DNA of 54,863 nucleotides from Collinsella sp. (GTDB taxonomy: Bacteria > Actinomycetota > Coriobacteriia > Coriobacteriales > Coriobacteriaceae), in NCBI GenBank assembly GCA_018373675.1, contig JAHAGQ010000014.1, positions 1 through 54,863 of the forward strand, given 5' to 3'. The position numbers were made by a program, and so were the translations under genes. Shown here in pieces: positions 22,594 to 31,737 of this stretch; the first letter of the stretch is position 1; each line of letters begins with the position of its first letter. The notes below the pieces were generated by a model that saw only the letters and a list, made by a program, of their open reading frames with translations, was not told the origin of the DNA and did no database searches.

Positions 22594-23346
22594 CTAGAAC
22601 GCAAACGCGGCCGCGATGTCGCAAGAAATCAGCAGGTCGGCATTTACATCCTGATCGGTGGGAGCAAGATTGCAAATGGCCAGCGTATCGCCGGTAAAGT
22701 AACGCGTAAGGCCCGCCGCCGGATACACCACGAGCGAGGTCCCGCCCACAATGAGGGCATCGGCCGCGGCGATGGCGGCAACGGCGCCGGTCAGCACATG
22801 CTCATCGAGCGGCTCCTCGTAGAGCACCACATCGGGCTTAATGCGCCCGCCGCACGCGGGGCACACGGGCACGCCCGCGGCATCCTCGTGCTCGCGCGAG
22901 CAAATCCACTCGGCGCTATAGACCGCGCCGCACGACTGACAAATGTTGCGATGGACCGATCCGTGCAGCTCGAACACACGCTGCGAGCCTGCCATCTGAT
23001 GCAAGCCGTCAATGTTTTGCGTCACCACGGCATTTAGCTTGCCGGCGCGCTCCAGCTCGGCCAGCTTGGTGTGGCAGCGGTTGGGCTTGGCGCCAAGCGC
23101 GATCATCTTGGTGCGGTAGAAGTCAAAGAACTCCGCAGGATGCGCCTCGTAAAAGCTATGCGACAGCATGGTCTCGGGCGGGTAGGCAAACTGCTGGTGA
23201 TATAGGCCGTCCACGCTGCGGAAATCGGGGATGCCACTCGCCGTGGAAACGCCCGCGCCGCCAAAGAAGACCACGCGCTTGTGGGTGCCGAACAGCTCCG
23301 CCAACGCGGCGGAGGCCTGTTTGGAGTCCGTTATCGCCTGCGTCAT
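22594..23346 (-). CDS. cobB: NAD-dependent protein deacylase (sirtuin)
   Basis: The 250-residue protein is a class-typical sirtuin: GGAGVSTASGIPDFRS binds NAD, TQNIDGLHQ and ELHGSVHRN carry the catalytic His, a zinc ribbon has CQSC and CPAC, then VVLYEEPLDE and GGTSLVVYPAAGL. It removes acetyl or other acyl groups from lysines and makes nicotinamide and O-acyl-ADP-ribose. ATG 23346 follows GGAGG with seven-base spacing. It is divergent from xth. Confidence 0.92.
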   Translation of the reverse strand: MTQAITDSKQASAALAELFGTHKRVVFFGGAGVSTASGIPDFRSVDGLYHQQFAYPPETMLSHSFYEAHPAEFFDFYRTKMIALGAKPNRCHTKLAELERAGKLNAVVTQNIDGLHQMAGSQRVFELHGSVHRNICQSCGAVYSAEWICSREHEDAAGVPVCPACGGRIKPDVVLYEEPLDEHVLTGAVAAIAAADALIVGGTSLVVYPAAGLTRYFTGDTLAICNLAPTDQDVNADLLISCDIAAAFAF

Positions 23347-23482
23347 ATGAGTCCTCCGTCCTTGTTGGTCGGGCAGCGTCGGGCGATGTCCCAGCATGCG
23401 GCCTTTGGGTCAGCACGCGCGGTGCCCACCACCGCCCTTGTTGCGTTAATCTTAAGCCTGCCAACCCCGTCGAAAGGACACC

Positions 23483-24301
23483 ATGCCTCAGACTTACACC
23501 TTTGCCTCGTGGAACGTCAACGGCCTGCGCGCCGTGCTCAAAAAGGACCCGAGCTTTATCCAGATCGCGCAAGAACTCGACGTCGATATCCTGGCGCTGC
23601 AGGAGACCAAGCTGCAGGAGGGCCAGGTCGATATCGACCTGCCCGGCTATCACCAAACCTGGAGCTACGCCGAGCGTAAAGGCTATTCGGGCACTGCGGT
23701 CTTTAGCCGCCAGGAACCGCCGCGCGTGCTGCACGCCGACGCGCTGCTACCCTACGCCGGCGAGGGCGAGGCGGCCGAGCTCGTCGCCCAAGCCGCAACC
23801 GAGGGCCGCGTCTGCGCGCTGGAGTTCGACAAGTTCTGGTTTGTGGATGTCTACACCCCCAACGCGCAAAACGAACTCGCCCGCATCGACGTGCGCATGG
23901 CCTGGGACGATGCCTACCGCGGCTTTTTGAGCGCACTCGAGCGCGAGACCGGCAAACCCGTCGTGACCTGCGGCGACTTTAACGTGGCGCACGAGGAGAT
24001 CGACCTTAAGAACCCCAAGTCCAACCGCGGCAACGCCGGCTTTTCGGACGAGGAGCGCGGAAAGTTTACCGAGTTGCTCGATGCCGGCTTTACCGACACC
24101 TGGCGCGCGGCTAATCCGGACGTCGAGGGCGTCTACAGCTGGTGGAGCTATCGCTTTAATGCCCGCAAGAACAACGCCGGCTGGCGCATCGATTACTTCT
24201 TGGTAAGTGATTCAATCGCCAATACCGTGCGCGACACCGGTATCCGCGGCGATATCTTCGGCAGCGACCACTGCCCCGTCACCCTCACGCTAGAGCTCTA
24301 G
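23483..24301 (+). CDS. xth: exodeoxyribonuclease III
   Basis: The 272-residue AP endonuclease has SWNVNGLRA, LALQETKLQ, GYSGTAVFSR, VDVYTPNAQNE, TCGDFNVAHEEIDL, WRIDYFLVS and GSDHCPV, the full set of exonuclease-phosphatase catalytic residues. It repairs abasic sites. The start is ATG 23483, with AAAGGA eight bases upstream. Confidence 0.95.
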   Translation: MPQTYTFASWNVNGLRAVLKKDPSFIQIAQELDVDILALQETKLQEGQVDIDLPGYHQTWSYAERKGYSGTAVFSRQEPPRVLHADALLPYAGEGEAAELVAQAATEGRVCALEFDKFWFVDVYTPNAQNELARIDVRMAWDDAYRGFLSALERETGKPVVTCGDFNVAHEEIDLKNPKSNRGNAGFSDEERGKFTELLDAGFTDTWRAANPDVEGVYSWWSYRFNARKNNAGWRIDYFLVSDSIANTVRDTGIRGDIFGSDHCPVTLTLEL

Positions 24302-24311
24302 CCCCAAGTAA

Positions 24312-24427
24312 TTCCTCTAGGGGACAGAGGAAAACAGATCATGTGACCCCTCTCCCCCTATAAGTTGCGGTGGAATAGTTCCTGTTTGGGCAGCAAATAG
24401 CCAAAAACGAGAACTATTCCACCGCAA
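24312..24427. repeat. GGGGACAG element and GTGGAATAGTT inverted repeat
   Basis: GGGGACAG (24320-24327) sits in a small TTCCTCT/AGAGGAA palindrome (24312-24332). Next, TTGCGGTGGAATAGTTC (24365-24381) is exactly complementary to 24411-24427 across a 29-nt loop. Both lie between convergent genes, with no coding potential. Confidence 0.65.
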
Positions 24428-24451
24428 GTTCGTGAGGAAACGCGAAATGCC

Positions 24452-25165
24452 TTACAGCCCGTATTTCACGACGACACGGTTAATGCGACGGCACCAGGGC
24501 TTGTACAAGGCGGCCAAAAACACGCAGGTCGCGAGTCCGTGCGTGATATCGAACGGCACGGCGGTGGCAAGACGTGCCACGGCACCTGCCCAAGTAAGCG
24601 GCTGTACAAAACCAATGATGTCGTAGGCGTTGATCACAACGCCGTACAGCAAACCCGAAGCAAAGCCGTAGGTCAGCAGCGCCGGCATACGCACGGTGCC
24701 ATCGGCGCGGTCGAACGCACCCGCATACGCCAGCGCACCGCCAACGTATCCCACGAGCCCCCAGGCATACATCTGCCACGGCGTCCACATGCCCTGTCCA
24801 AAAAAGAAATTGCTGGTCAGCGCCGCCAGCGCGCCAACCATAAAACCATTGCGGCGACCAAGCGTCGCCCCCGCGATAATGGCGATGGCGCTCACCGGTT
24901 TAAAGTCGGGAATAGGCCCAAACAGGATGCGCCCCGCCGCCGCCAGCGCCGCCAGCACCAGCGTGGGCATAATCTGGCGCAAACCCGGACGAGATGCCTC
25001 ATAACCCGCGAAGAACAGCGCGAGCACCAGCGCCACCACAACCAGCATGGCCAACGCTGCCTGCTCAACACCCGACAGTAACGCCGCAGCCATCACCGCC
25101 GGCACTGCCAACAACAGCGGGATCTCCAGTTTTGCAAGCAAGCGCGAGAAACGACAGTCCGTCAT
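24452..25165 (-). CDS. ECF transporter S component
   Basis: The 237-residue protein has about six transmembrane helices and the S-component pattern PDFKPVSAIAIIAGATLGRR, then GALAALTSNFFFG and GLVGYVGGALAYAG. It would bind a vitamin-like substrate for the adjacent energy-coupling module. The substrate cannot be read from the sequence. ATG 25165 is four bases after the ATPase stop; the ribosome binding site is poor, so coupling is likely. It is the last gene of an operon T, A-A, S. Confidence 0.8.
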   Translation of the reverse strand: MTDCRFSRLLAKLEIPLLLAVPAVMAAALLSGVEQAALAMLVVVALVLALFFAGYEASRPGLRQIMPTLVLAALAAAGRILFGPIPDFKPVSAIAIIAGATLGRRNGFMVGALAALTSNFFFGQGMWTPWQMYAWGLVGYVGGALAYAGAFDRADGTVRMPALLTYGFASGLLYGVVINAYDIIGFVQPLTWAGAVARLATAVPFDITHGLATCVFLAALYKPWCRRINRVVVKYGL

Positions 25166-25169
25166 CCCA

Positions 25170-26813
25170 TCACGCCCTATAGAACACATTGTCGGCAAAG
25201 AAGTCGGCCGGGGGCTCCATGCAGGCAATCTCGCCGTCAAACATCATGGCGACGTCGTCGGCTACCTGCTCGGCAAAGTCCAAATCGTGCGTAGCCATGA
25301 TGACGGTGCCGCCAGCCTTCGCATGGTCACGCAGGGCGCGGGCGATGATGCGGCGGCTGAACAGGTCTAGACCCTTGGTGGGCTCATCGAGCAATAGCAG
25401 TTCGGGGCCGATTAGCAGCAGTTTTGCCAATGCAAGCAGTTGACGCTGCCCGCCCGAAAGATCGTACGGATGGCGTCCATCCAGACCCGACAACCCCAAG
25501 CTCGCCGCACGCTCCCGCGCCAAGTTCTCGTCATATCCGCAGGTCGAGGCCCATTCCATCAGCTCATCGCGAACCGTCTCGGCAACCAGCAATGCTTTGG
25601 GATTCTGAGGCAGCAGCGCCGCCGAGGCCGCTCCGCGCACCATGCGGCCGCGCTGCAGCTTGGCGGTCTTCGCCAGCACCGAGAGCATCGTCGACTTGCC
25701 GCAGCCGTTACCGCCAACAACCGCATGCACCGCACCGGCCGAAAACGACGCATCGAGCCCACGCAACACCCAGCCGGACGCTCGATCGTAGCGAAACCAA
25801 CCTTCCGACAGGGTGGTAGCCGACCCAGCGTGCATTTTTTGGAGTATTCTGCTTCCATCCGTGCGCGAGAAGGCTTCCAAGCCGTTCTCGAGCGACGTTT
25901 GCGCCACAAATTCGGACGATTTGTCCAATTCTGAACTTTTTTTCGCGCTCGATACGTCCCCGAGCGGCTCCAGAGAGCCCAAATTGTCCTCACGCCTGCT
26001 GAATACTCCGTTTTTTGCACATCGGATGGCACCCCACCCCAACGTGTCATCGGAAAACAGCGATTCTCGGCGTCCCAAAGATGCCATATCCGCCGCCTCG
26101 TGCACGCGGCCATCCTCAATCCGGTACGCACACGTCGCGTATTCGAGCATTGGGCGCGGCTGATGCGTCGCCACAACAACCGTGCAGCCCAGCTCGCGAT
26201 TCACACGAAACAGCGCGTGCAGGAAATTCTTCTCGGCAACGGGATCGAGCTGAGACGTGGGCTCGTCGAGCAGCAGCACGCGCGGGCGCAGCGCCAGGAC
26301 GGCGGCAAGCGACAGCAGCTGCTTGCGGCCACCCGAAAGCGTATCGGTATCACGATGAAGCCAGTCCTCCAGACCAAAGAAATAGCTGGTCTCGGCAACA
26401 CGGCGGCGCATCTCGTCGCGCGACACACCCAGATTCTCTAGGCCAAACGCCATCTCGTGCCACACGGTCTCGCACACAATCTGGTTCTCGGGATCCTGAA
26501 ACACATAGCCCACGCGCTCCGCCGATGCCCGCACGTCCATGTCGGCAACGTTCTCGCCCAGCACGCGCGCATCGCCAGTGCGCTCGCCCGCCGGAGCGAT
26601 CTCGGGCTTGAGCAGCGACAGCAGCGTCGACTTACCCGATCCGGTACCGCCAACAAGCAGCGCAAATGCACCTTGGGGAACAGACCAGTCGAGCCCCTCG
26701 AGCACCGCAGCATCAGCATCGGGGTAGGCAAAACTAAGGCCTCGCACCTCAATCGCTGGCGCGGCCGAGCCATATGCCACACCCGCCGCCGAGCTCCTAT
26801 CAAACCGAGCCAT
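25170..26813 (-). CDS. ecfA: fused double ECF ATPase (EcfA-EcfA)
   Basis: The 547-residue protein carries two ABC ATPase domains. The first (20-250) has GGTGSGKST, a Q-loop YVFQDPENQ, LSGGRKQ and LLLDEPTSQLDP with a switch His in ATHQP. The second (325-547) has GGNGCGKST, LPQNPKAL, LSGGQRQ and LLLDEPTKGLDL with ATHD. About 75 residues of Ser-rich linker (SSAKKSSELDKSSEF is a part) join them. Both nucleotide sites look active. It overlaps the T gene by one base (TGATG). It powers vitamin uptake through EcfT and one or more S components. Confidence 0.9.
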   Translation of the reverse strand: MARFDRSSAAGVAYGSAAPAIEVRGLSFAYPDADAAVLEGLDWSVPQGAFALLVGGTGSGKSTLLSLLKPEIAPAGERTGDARVLGENVADMDVRASAERVGYVFQDPENQIVCETVWHEMAFGLENLGVSRDEMRRRVAETSYFFGLEDWLHRDTDTLSGGRKQLLSLAAVLALRPRVLLLDEPTSQLDPVAEKNFLHALFRVNRELGCTVVVATHQPRPMLEYATCAYRIEDGRVHEAADMASLGRRESLFSDDTLGWGAIRCAKNGVFSRREDNLGSLEPLGDVSSAKKSSELDKSSEFVAQTSLENGLEAFSRTDGSRILQKMHAGSATTLSEGWFRYDRASGWVLRGLDASFSAGAVHAVVGGNGCGKSTMLSVLAKTAKLQRGRMVRGAASAALLPQNPKALLVAETVRDELMEWASTCGYDENLARERAASLGLSGLDGRHPYDLSGGQRQLLALAKLLLIGPELLLLDEPTKGLDLFSRRIIARALRDHAKAGGTVIMATHDLDFAEQVADDVAMMFDGEIACMEPPADFFADNVFYRA

Positions 26814-27700
26814 CAGCCAAACCTCTTCTCATCAATCGCGTGCAACGCGCAAGGCAACACCATCCAGGCGGCGTACACGACATAGCCTGGCCACGGCGCC
26901 GGCACCGAGAGCTGCGGATAAAACGAATACTGCGTCGTCGCGGTCCACGCCACCGCCACCGCGGCAGCGCCAAACAGTACGAGCCCGGCCAGCGCGGCAA
27001 CGTCACTGCGCCCCAGCCGATACCGCGCATACGTCGTACGACGCGTCGCGGCACCCCACCCGCGCGAGCGCATCGCGTCCGCGCGCTCCAGCGAATCTTC
27101 CATGCCCCAGCCCATCAACACGCTCGACGCCCGCAGGCGCGATCGCACGGGATCGGTGGGCGCGCGGCCCGGTACATCAATCGCATCTTGCACCGCCAGC
27201 ACCGTGCGGCCGCGGCGCAAAAACTGCGGGATAAGCCGCATGCACATCGAGATCATGAGCGCGATCACCGGCGCGGCGTTACCCAAAAGCGCAAGCACCT
27301 TGTCGTATTCGAGCATCGACGCCGCGGCCTCAAACCACAGCACGCTCGCCACAAACAGTCCGCCCATGCACAGGCCATATACCATGCTCTTCAGATACAC
27401 CGCGCGCACGCCGATGCGAAGCAGCTCCGTCGAGCCCGAGGCGCTAAACAGCGGATTGACCAGCGCGATAATCAAAATCACCGGCAGCTGCCAGCGAAGC
27501 GCCCCCAACGTGCGCGCAGCACCGCGCGTCGCAAATCCATACGCCAGCCCGCCCGCAAGTGACAGCGCAATCAGCACCGGCTGCATCGAGAACATGGTGA
27601 GCCCCAGCGTCAGCACCATGTAGAGGGCCGGCACAGCCGGATGCGACATCGAGAATGCCGCGACGGGCTCGCCGCCAAACTCCTCTTGTATGTTGTCCAC
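26813..27700 (-). CDS. ecfT: ECF transporter T component
   Basis: About 295 residues from GTG 27700 (GGGGG just upstream); GTG 27706 and ATG near 27649 are alternatives, and the open frame extends to 27871 without a good site. The protein has about five transmembrane helices and the two T-component motifs with an Ala-Arg-Gly core, here DAMRSRGWG late in the protein and IDVPGRAP before it. The scaffold couples the ATPase to S components. It diverges from glmU. Confidence 0.82.
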   Translation of the reverse strand: MDNIQEEFGGEPVAAFSMSHPAVPALYMVLTLGLTMFSMQPVLIALSLAGGLAYGFATRGAARTLGALRWQLPVILIIALVNPLFSASGSTELLRIGVRAVYLKSMVYGLCMGGLFVASVLWFEAAASMLEYDKVLALLGNAAPVIALMISMCMRLIPQFLRRGRTVLAVQDAIDVPGRAPTDPVRSRLRASSVLMGWGMEDSLERADAMRSRGWGAATRRTTYARYRLGRSDVAALAGLVLFGAAAVAVAWTATTQYSFYPQLSVPAPWPGYVVYAAWMVLPCALHAIDEKRFG

Positions 27701-27899
27701 GGGCACCCCCGTCCCCTCGCTCAAACGACAGCTCCGCAGCACCGCCAACGCCGCACGCAAGCAGCGCAAACGCCACGCCGGCGGCACCGACATCGGCCGC
27801 CATGAGCCAATCGCTACGCGCTCAACATATGCCTGCGGTATCATATTGCGCCGTGTATCGTTTCCAAACACACGTCTCTATAACGTAACAGGAGATCAC

Positions 27900-29312
27900 A
27901 TGGACGCAACCGCAATTATCCTCGCTGCCGGCGAGGGCACCCGCATGAAGTCGAACCACTGCAAGGTTTCGCACAAGATCCTGGGCAAGCCCATGGTCCA
28001 GTGGATCGTCGACGCCACCATCAAGGCCGGCTGCAGCCGCGTCGTGGTCGTCATCGGCAGCCACGCCGACGAGATGCGCGCCCTCATCGACGGCGCCTAT
28101 GCCAACAGCGCCACCAAGGTCGAGTGCGTCGAGCAGACCGAGCGCCTGGGCACCGGCCACGCCGTGAAGGTCGCGCTCGAGGCCTGCGGCATCGCGCAAG
28201 GCCCGGTCGTCGTGCTCAACGGCGACCTGCCGCTCATCACCGCCGACACCGTCGCCAAGTTCGCACAGACCGTCGCTACCGGCGAGCTCGCCTGCACCGT
28301 CATGACCATGACCCCGCCCGACCCCTTCGGCTACGGCCGCATCAAGCTGGGCGCCGACGGCCAGATCGAGCGCATCATCGAGCAGAAGGACTGCACGCCC
28401 GAGCAGGCCGCCACGCTGCTGGAGTGCAACGCCGGCTGCTACGCCTTCGACGGCGCGCAGCTCGCCGCCCACATTAACGAGATCGGCAACGACAACGCGC
28501 AATCCGAGTACTACCTGCCCGACATGCTCGAGATCCTCAAAGGCCACGGCCAGGCGGTCTCCATCTTCCACTGCGACGACTACCGCGACGGCCTGGGCGT
28601 CAACAGCCGCATCCAGCTCGCACAGCTCACCGCCATCGCGCGCGACCGCATCAACGAGCACTGGATGGCCGAGGGCGTCACCTTCATCGACCCCACGCAG
28701 GCCTGGATCGGCCCCGACGCCACCATCGGCCGCGACACCGTCGTGTGGCCGCAGACGCACCTGATCGGCCACGTCACCGTGGGCGAGGAGTGCCAGCTCG
28801 GCCCCAACAGCCGCCTCACCGACACCACCGTCGGCAGCGGCTGCACCATCGATGAAACCATCGCCGTCGAGGCCGTCATCGAGAACGGCGTCGACTGCGG
28901 CCCGCGCGCCTACCTGCGCCCGGGCACCCACATGCTCGACGGTTCCAAGGCCGGCACGCACGTGGAGATCAAGAAGTCCACGATCGGCGAGGGCTCCAAG
29001 GTGCCGCACCTGTCCTACATCGGCGATACCACCATGGGCTCCGGCGTCAACGTGGGCGCGGGCTCCATCACCTGCAACTACGATGGCGTACACAAGCACA
29101 AGACCGTCATCGGCAAGGATGCCTTCATCGGCTCCGACACCATGATGGTCGCGCCCGCCCAGATTGGCGACGGCGCGCTCGTGGCCGCCGGCTCCGTCAT
29201 CACCGAGCCGGTCCCGGCAGACGCACTTGGCCTGGGTCGTGCCCGCCAGATAAATATTGAGGGCTGGGCCGCCGATTATCGCCGCCGTCTGCACGAGGAC
29301 GACGAGGTATAA
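27900..29312 (+). CDS. glmU: bifunctional GlmU
   Basis: The 470-residue enzyme makes UDP-GlcNAc for peptidoglycan. Residues 1-230 are the uridyltransferase (IILAAGEGTRMKS, LNGDLPLIT, FGYGRI, ECNAGCYAF, NSEYYL-type NAQSEYYLPD). The left-handed beta-helix acetyltransferase follows (LGPNSRL, RPGTHM, HLSYIGD, GAGSITCNYDG). The start is ATG 27900 with AGGAGATCAC upstream. It is followed by a strong terminator. Confidence 0.96.
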   Translation: MDATAIILAAGEGTRMKSNHCKVSHKILGKPMVQWIVDATIKAGCSRVVVVIGSHADEMRALIDGAYANSATKVECVEQTERLGTGHAVKVALEACGIAQGPVVVLNGDLPLITADTVAKFAQTVATGELACTVMTMTPPDPFGYGRIKLGADGQIERIIEQKDCTPEQAATLLECNAGCYAFDGAQLAAHINEIGNDNAQSEYYLPDMLEILKGHGQAVSIFHCDDYRDGLGVNSRIQLAQLTAIARDRINEHWMAEGVTFIDPTQAWIGPDATIGRDTVVWPQTHLIGHVTVGEECQLGPNSRLTDTTVGSGCTIDETIAVEAVIENGVDCGPRAYLRPGTHMLDGSKAGTHVEIKKSTIGEGSKVPHLSYIGDTTMGSGVNVGAGSITCNYDGVHKHKTVIGKDAFIGSDTMMVAPAQIGDGALVAAGSVITEPVPADALGLGRARQINIEGWAADYRRRLHEDDEV

Positions 29313-29329
29313 CGTTTTACCAAGCATCT

Positions 29330-29365
29330 AAGGAGCTGTTCACATGGGGGGCGGCTCCTTTTTTC
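29330..29365 (+). terminator. glmU terminator
   Basis: AAGGAGC (29330-29336) pairs with GCTCCTT (29354-29360) and is followed by TTTTCT. It lies 18 bases past the stop. Confidence 0.85.
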
Positions 29366-29505
29366 TATCGTGACCTGCGCGACAGGATGAGTGGTCGGTT
29401 CGTGTCCGTTGACGGTAAAGACGTTATCAAGACCCGATTAACCCCGTCGCGCGGTTACAATGCAACAAGGCATCTATATGGCATTCGATATAAAGGAGAA
29501 GGGTA

Positions 29506-30492
29506 ATGCCGATTAATGATCCCGAGAAGTCGGAGAATATGCGCAAGTCCATCCGCGTGTATTCCGGTTCCTCCAACCGTCCCCTCGCTCAGAAGATCGC
29601 TGAGTACCTTGGGGTCGAGCTTTCGGGCCTTACGCTAAAGCAGTTCGCCAACGGTGAGATTTACGCCCGCTACGACGAAACCGTCCGCGGCGCCGACGTC
29701 TTCCTGATTCAGTCCGTGGCCGGCGGCAACGTCAACGACATGCTCATGGAGCTGCTCATCGCCACCGACGCTGCCAAGCGCGCATCCGCCCGCTCCATCA
29801 CCGCCGTCATCACCCACTACGGCTATGCCCGCCAGGACCGCAAGGCCGGCCCGCGTGAGCCCATCACCGCCCGCCTCGTCGCCAACCTGCTCGAGCGCGC
29901 CGGCGTCAACCGCATCATCACCCTCGACCTGCACCAGGGCCAGATCCAGGGCTTCTTCGATATCCCGGTTAACCACCTGTCCGCGCTGCCGCTGTTTGGC
30001 CAGTACTACAACGACATGCACTTCGACACCGACAACCTGGTTGTCGTCTCCCCCGACGTGGGTCGCGCCAAGGCCGCCAAGAAGCTGTCCGACATGCTCG
30101 GCTGCGACCTGGCCATCGCCCACAAGGGCCGTCCGCGCCACAACGCCGCCGAGGTCATGGGCATCATCGGTGACATCAAGGGCAAGACCTGCATCATCAA
30201 CGACGACATGATCGACACCGCTGGCACCCTGTGCGCCAACGTCAAGGAGCTCAAGGCTATGGGCGCTGGCGATATCTACGTCTGCGCCACCCACGGTATC
30301 TTCTCCGGTCCGGCCATCGAGCGTCTGAACGACGCCCCGATCGTCGAGTGCCTCGTCACCGACGCCATTCCCGTCGAGGTCGGCGGCAAGATCAAGACCA
30401 TCTCGGTCGCCGAGGAGTTCGCTCAGGCCATCTCCGCCGTTTACCACGAGGAGCCCGTCTCCACGCTCGTCGGCGGCGACTTCGCGCTGTAG
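29506..30492 (+). CDS. prs: ribose-phosphate pyrophosphokinase
   Basis: The 328-residue enzyme makes PRPP from ribose 5-phosphate and ATP. Signatures: SGSSNRPLAQKIAEYLG, GEIYARYDETVRG, THYGYARQDRK (ATP loop), TLDLHQGQIQGFFDIPVNHL, VSPDVGRAKAAK and the PRPP site DDMIDTAGTL. ATG 29506 has AAAGGAGAAGGG upstream; TACAAT at 29456-29461 is a possible -10. Its product feeds PurF encoded at 44133-45803. Confidence 0.96.
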   Translation: MPINDPEKSENMRKSIRVYSGSSNRPLAQKIAEYLGVELSGLTLKQFANGEIYARYDETVRGADVFLIQSVAGGNVNDMLMELLIATDAAKRASARSITAVITHYGYARQDRKAGPREPITARLVANLLERAGVNRIITLDLHQGQIQGFFDIPVNHLSALPLFGQYYNDMHFDTDNLVVVSPDVGRAKAAKKLSDMLGCDLAIAHKGRPRHNAAEVMGIIGDIKGKTCIINDDMIDTAGTLCANVKELKAMGAGDIYVCATHGIFSGPAIERLNDAPIVECLVTDAIPVEVGGKIKTISVAEEFAQAISAVYHEEPVSTLVGGDFAL

Positions 30493-30515
30493 TCGCTCGA
30501 CCCTCGCATCCCTCC

Positions 30516-30620
30516 GGAAGCCCCGGACACGCCTGCGGGGTTATCACGCGAACGTCCTCGCCGCTTTGCGGCTGCGGGATGTTCGCTTTGATAACCCCTC
30601 CCGGCGTGTCCGGGGCTTCC
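30516..30620. repeat. long two-tier hairpin A
   Basis: The outer stem of 18 perfect pairs joins 30516-30533 and 30603-30620. After a 3-nt internal bulge an inner stem, GGGGTTATCA and GCGAAC with a small mismatch, joins 30537-30553 and 30581-30598. The 27-nt loop holds its own short hairpin (GCCGC/GCGGC), and its minus-strand core reads CGCAAAGCG. There is no U-tract directly after it. It lies between prs and pth. Confidence 0.85.
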
Positions 30621-30734
30621 TGCTGTCTCGGGGCAGCTGTTTTCTGAAATGACTTTGCTGCAACCTTTCCTCGCCTTCGGCGGGCGTGGTAGCCTTTGTC
30701 GTTGATTGAACTTTTGTGTAACGAAAGGATGAAC

Positions 30735-31364
30735 ATGGCAGCTGCACAGCCGCTTAAGATTCGCATGGTTGCCGGACTTGGCAACCCTGGCGAGGAATAT
30801 GCCGAGACCCGTCACAACGCTGGTTTCAAAGCAATCGACGAGCTGGCCCGTCAGGCCGGCGTCACGTACTGGAAAAACCAAGCAGGCGCCGAGGTCGCGC
30901 TCATCAACATCAACGATCCCGAGGAAGAGGGCGGCAAGCGCCAGATTGTACTGGTCAAGCCGCAGTCGTACATGAACACCTCGGGCGGGCCCATCTCCAA
31001 ACTCTGCCGCGAGTACAAGATCAAGGCCGAGGAGCTGCTCGTCATCCACGACGAGCTCGATATTCCCGCCGGCGACGTGCGTGTTAAGGTGGGCGGCGGC
31101 CATGCCGGTCACAACGGCCTGCGTTCCATCATCGACAAGATGGGCAGCCGCGACTTCAGCCGCATCCGCACCGGCATCGGCAACCCTCCCGGCAAGATGG
31201 CCGTCGCCGATTACGTGCTTAAGCAGCTGCGCGCCCGCGAGGCCGAGGATTTCCAGGACACCTGCGCCCGCGCGGCCGACGCCGCCGGCCTGGCGATTGT
31301 GCACGGCGTAGTCTATGCTCGCGACCATGTCAACGGCGCCGCCTCCGCCAACGGCAAGCACTAA
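30735..31364 (+). CDS. pth: peptidyl-tRNA hydrolase
   Basis: The 209-residue enzyme frees tRNA from stalled peptidyl-tRNA. Motifs: VAGLGNPGEEYAETRHNAGF (with the catalytic His), KPQSYMNTSG, VIHDELDIPAG and GGGHAGHNGLRSI. ATG 30735 is seven bases after AAAGG; ATG 30729 is too close. Confidence 0.95.
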   Translation: MAAAQPLKIRMVAGLGNPGEEYAETRHNAGFKAIDELARQAGVTYWKNQAGAEVALININDPEEEGGKRQIVLVKPQSYMNTSGGPISKLCREYKIKAEELLVIHDELDIPAGDVRVKVGGGHAGHNGLRSIIDKMGSRDFSRIRTGIGNPPGKMAVADYVLKQLRAREAEDFQDTCARAADAAGLAIVHGVVYARDHVNGAASANGKH

Positions 31365-31394
31365 AACCTATCATTTAGGGATAGGTTTATTTTG
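31364..31394 (+). terminator. pth terminator
   Basis: AAACCTATC (31364-31372) and GATAGGTTT (31380-31388) form a 9-base perfect stem followed by ATTTT. It merges with the repeat that follows. Confidence 0.6.
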
Positions 31395-31411
31395 GCAGGT
31401 TTTACCTGCGG
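31379..31411 (+). repeat. dispersed repeat, GGTTTATTTTGG type, copy 1
   Basis: This 33-base segment matches the complement of 44086-44118 at 29 of 33 positions. A partial copy (ACCAAAATAAACCTCTCCCC) is at 31534-31553. At the 44-kb copy the sequence continues into GGGACAG. Confidence 0.7.
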
Positions 31412-31626
31412 AAACGCCGCAGCGGCCGCATCGCAATAAACCGCGCACCGCCATACACACATAGCACCCCAAAGGGGGCCGACCTCATTGCAACCCGAGA
31501 CTGGCCCCTTTGCCGTTTTACCCGATAAAGCTGACCAAAATAAACCTCTCCCCCTTTGGTAGGCCAAAGTGGACAAACCCTGCTCCCAACCGCCGAAGAC
31601 ACACGTAAGTGACATGTCCATGAGGG

Positions 31627-31669
31627 TATAATTTGCACCGTATGTCTGCACAACGCCTGTGCACGTACG
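31627..31669 (+). promoter_or_regulatory. -10 box and leader hairpin before nfnA
   Basis: TATAAT at 31627-31632 is a perfect -10 box; no good -35 is seen. Just after the expected start site, CCGTA and TGCAC (31638-31651) pair with GTGCA and TACGG (31658-31669), followed by TTTTATT. This could be an attenuator, or a terminator for upstream transcription. Confidence 0.45.
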
Positions 31670-31737
31670 GTTTTATTCGGGCTACCGTCCATTTCCGTGG
31701 AGGCACGGTTCGGCGGCCCTAACAAGAGAGGGGTTCT

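Larger units (their letters stand above)
31365..31737. other. non-coding region with repeats, hairpins and a promoter
   Basis: No gene is supported. It holds the pth terminator, a dispersed repeat (31379-31411), an AAAGGGGGCC/GGCCCCTTT hairpin (31471-31511), a second repeat fragment (31534-31553), the TATAAT at 31627-31632 and a leader hairpin at about 31638-31669 followed by TTTTATT. Confidence 0.6.

Noticed and set aside
27701..27899. Possible riboswitch before the ECF operon
   Set aside because: The 200-base leader was read for cobalamin, TPP, FMN and similar conserved cores and none was recognised.
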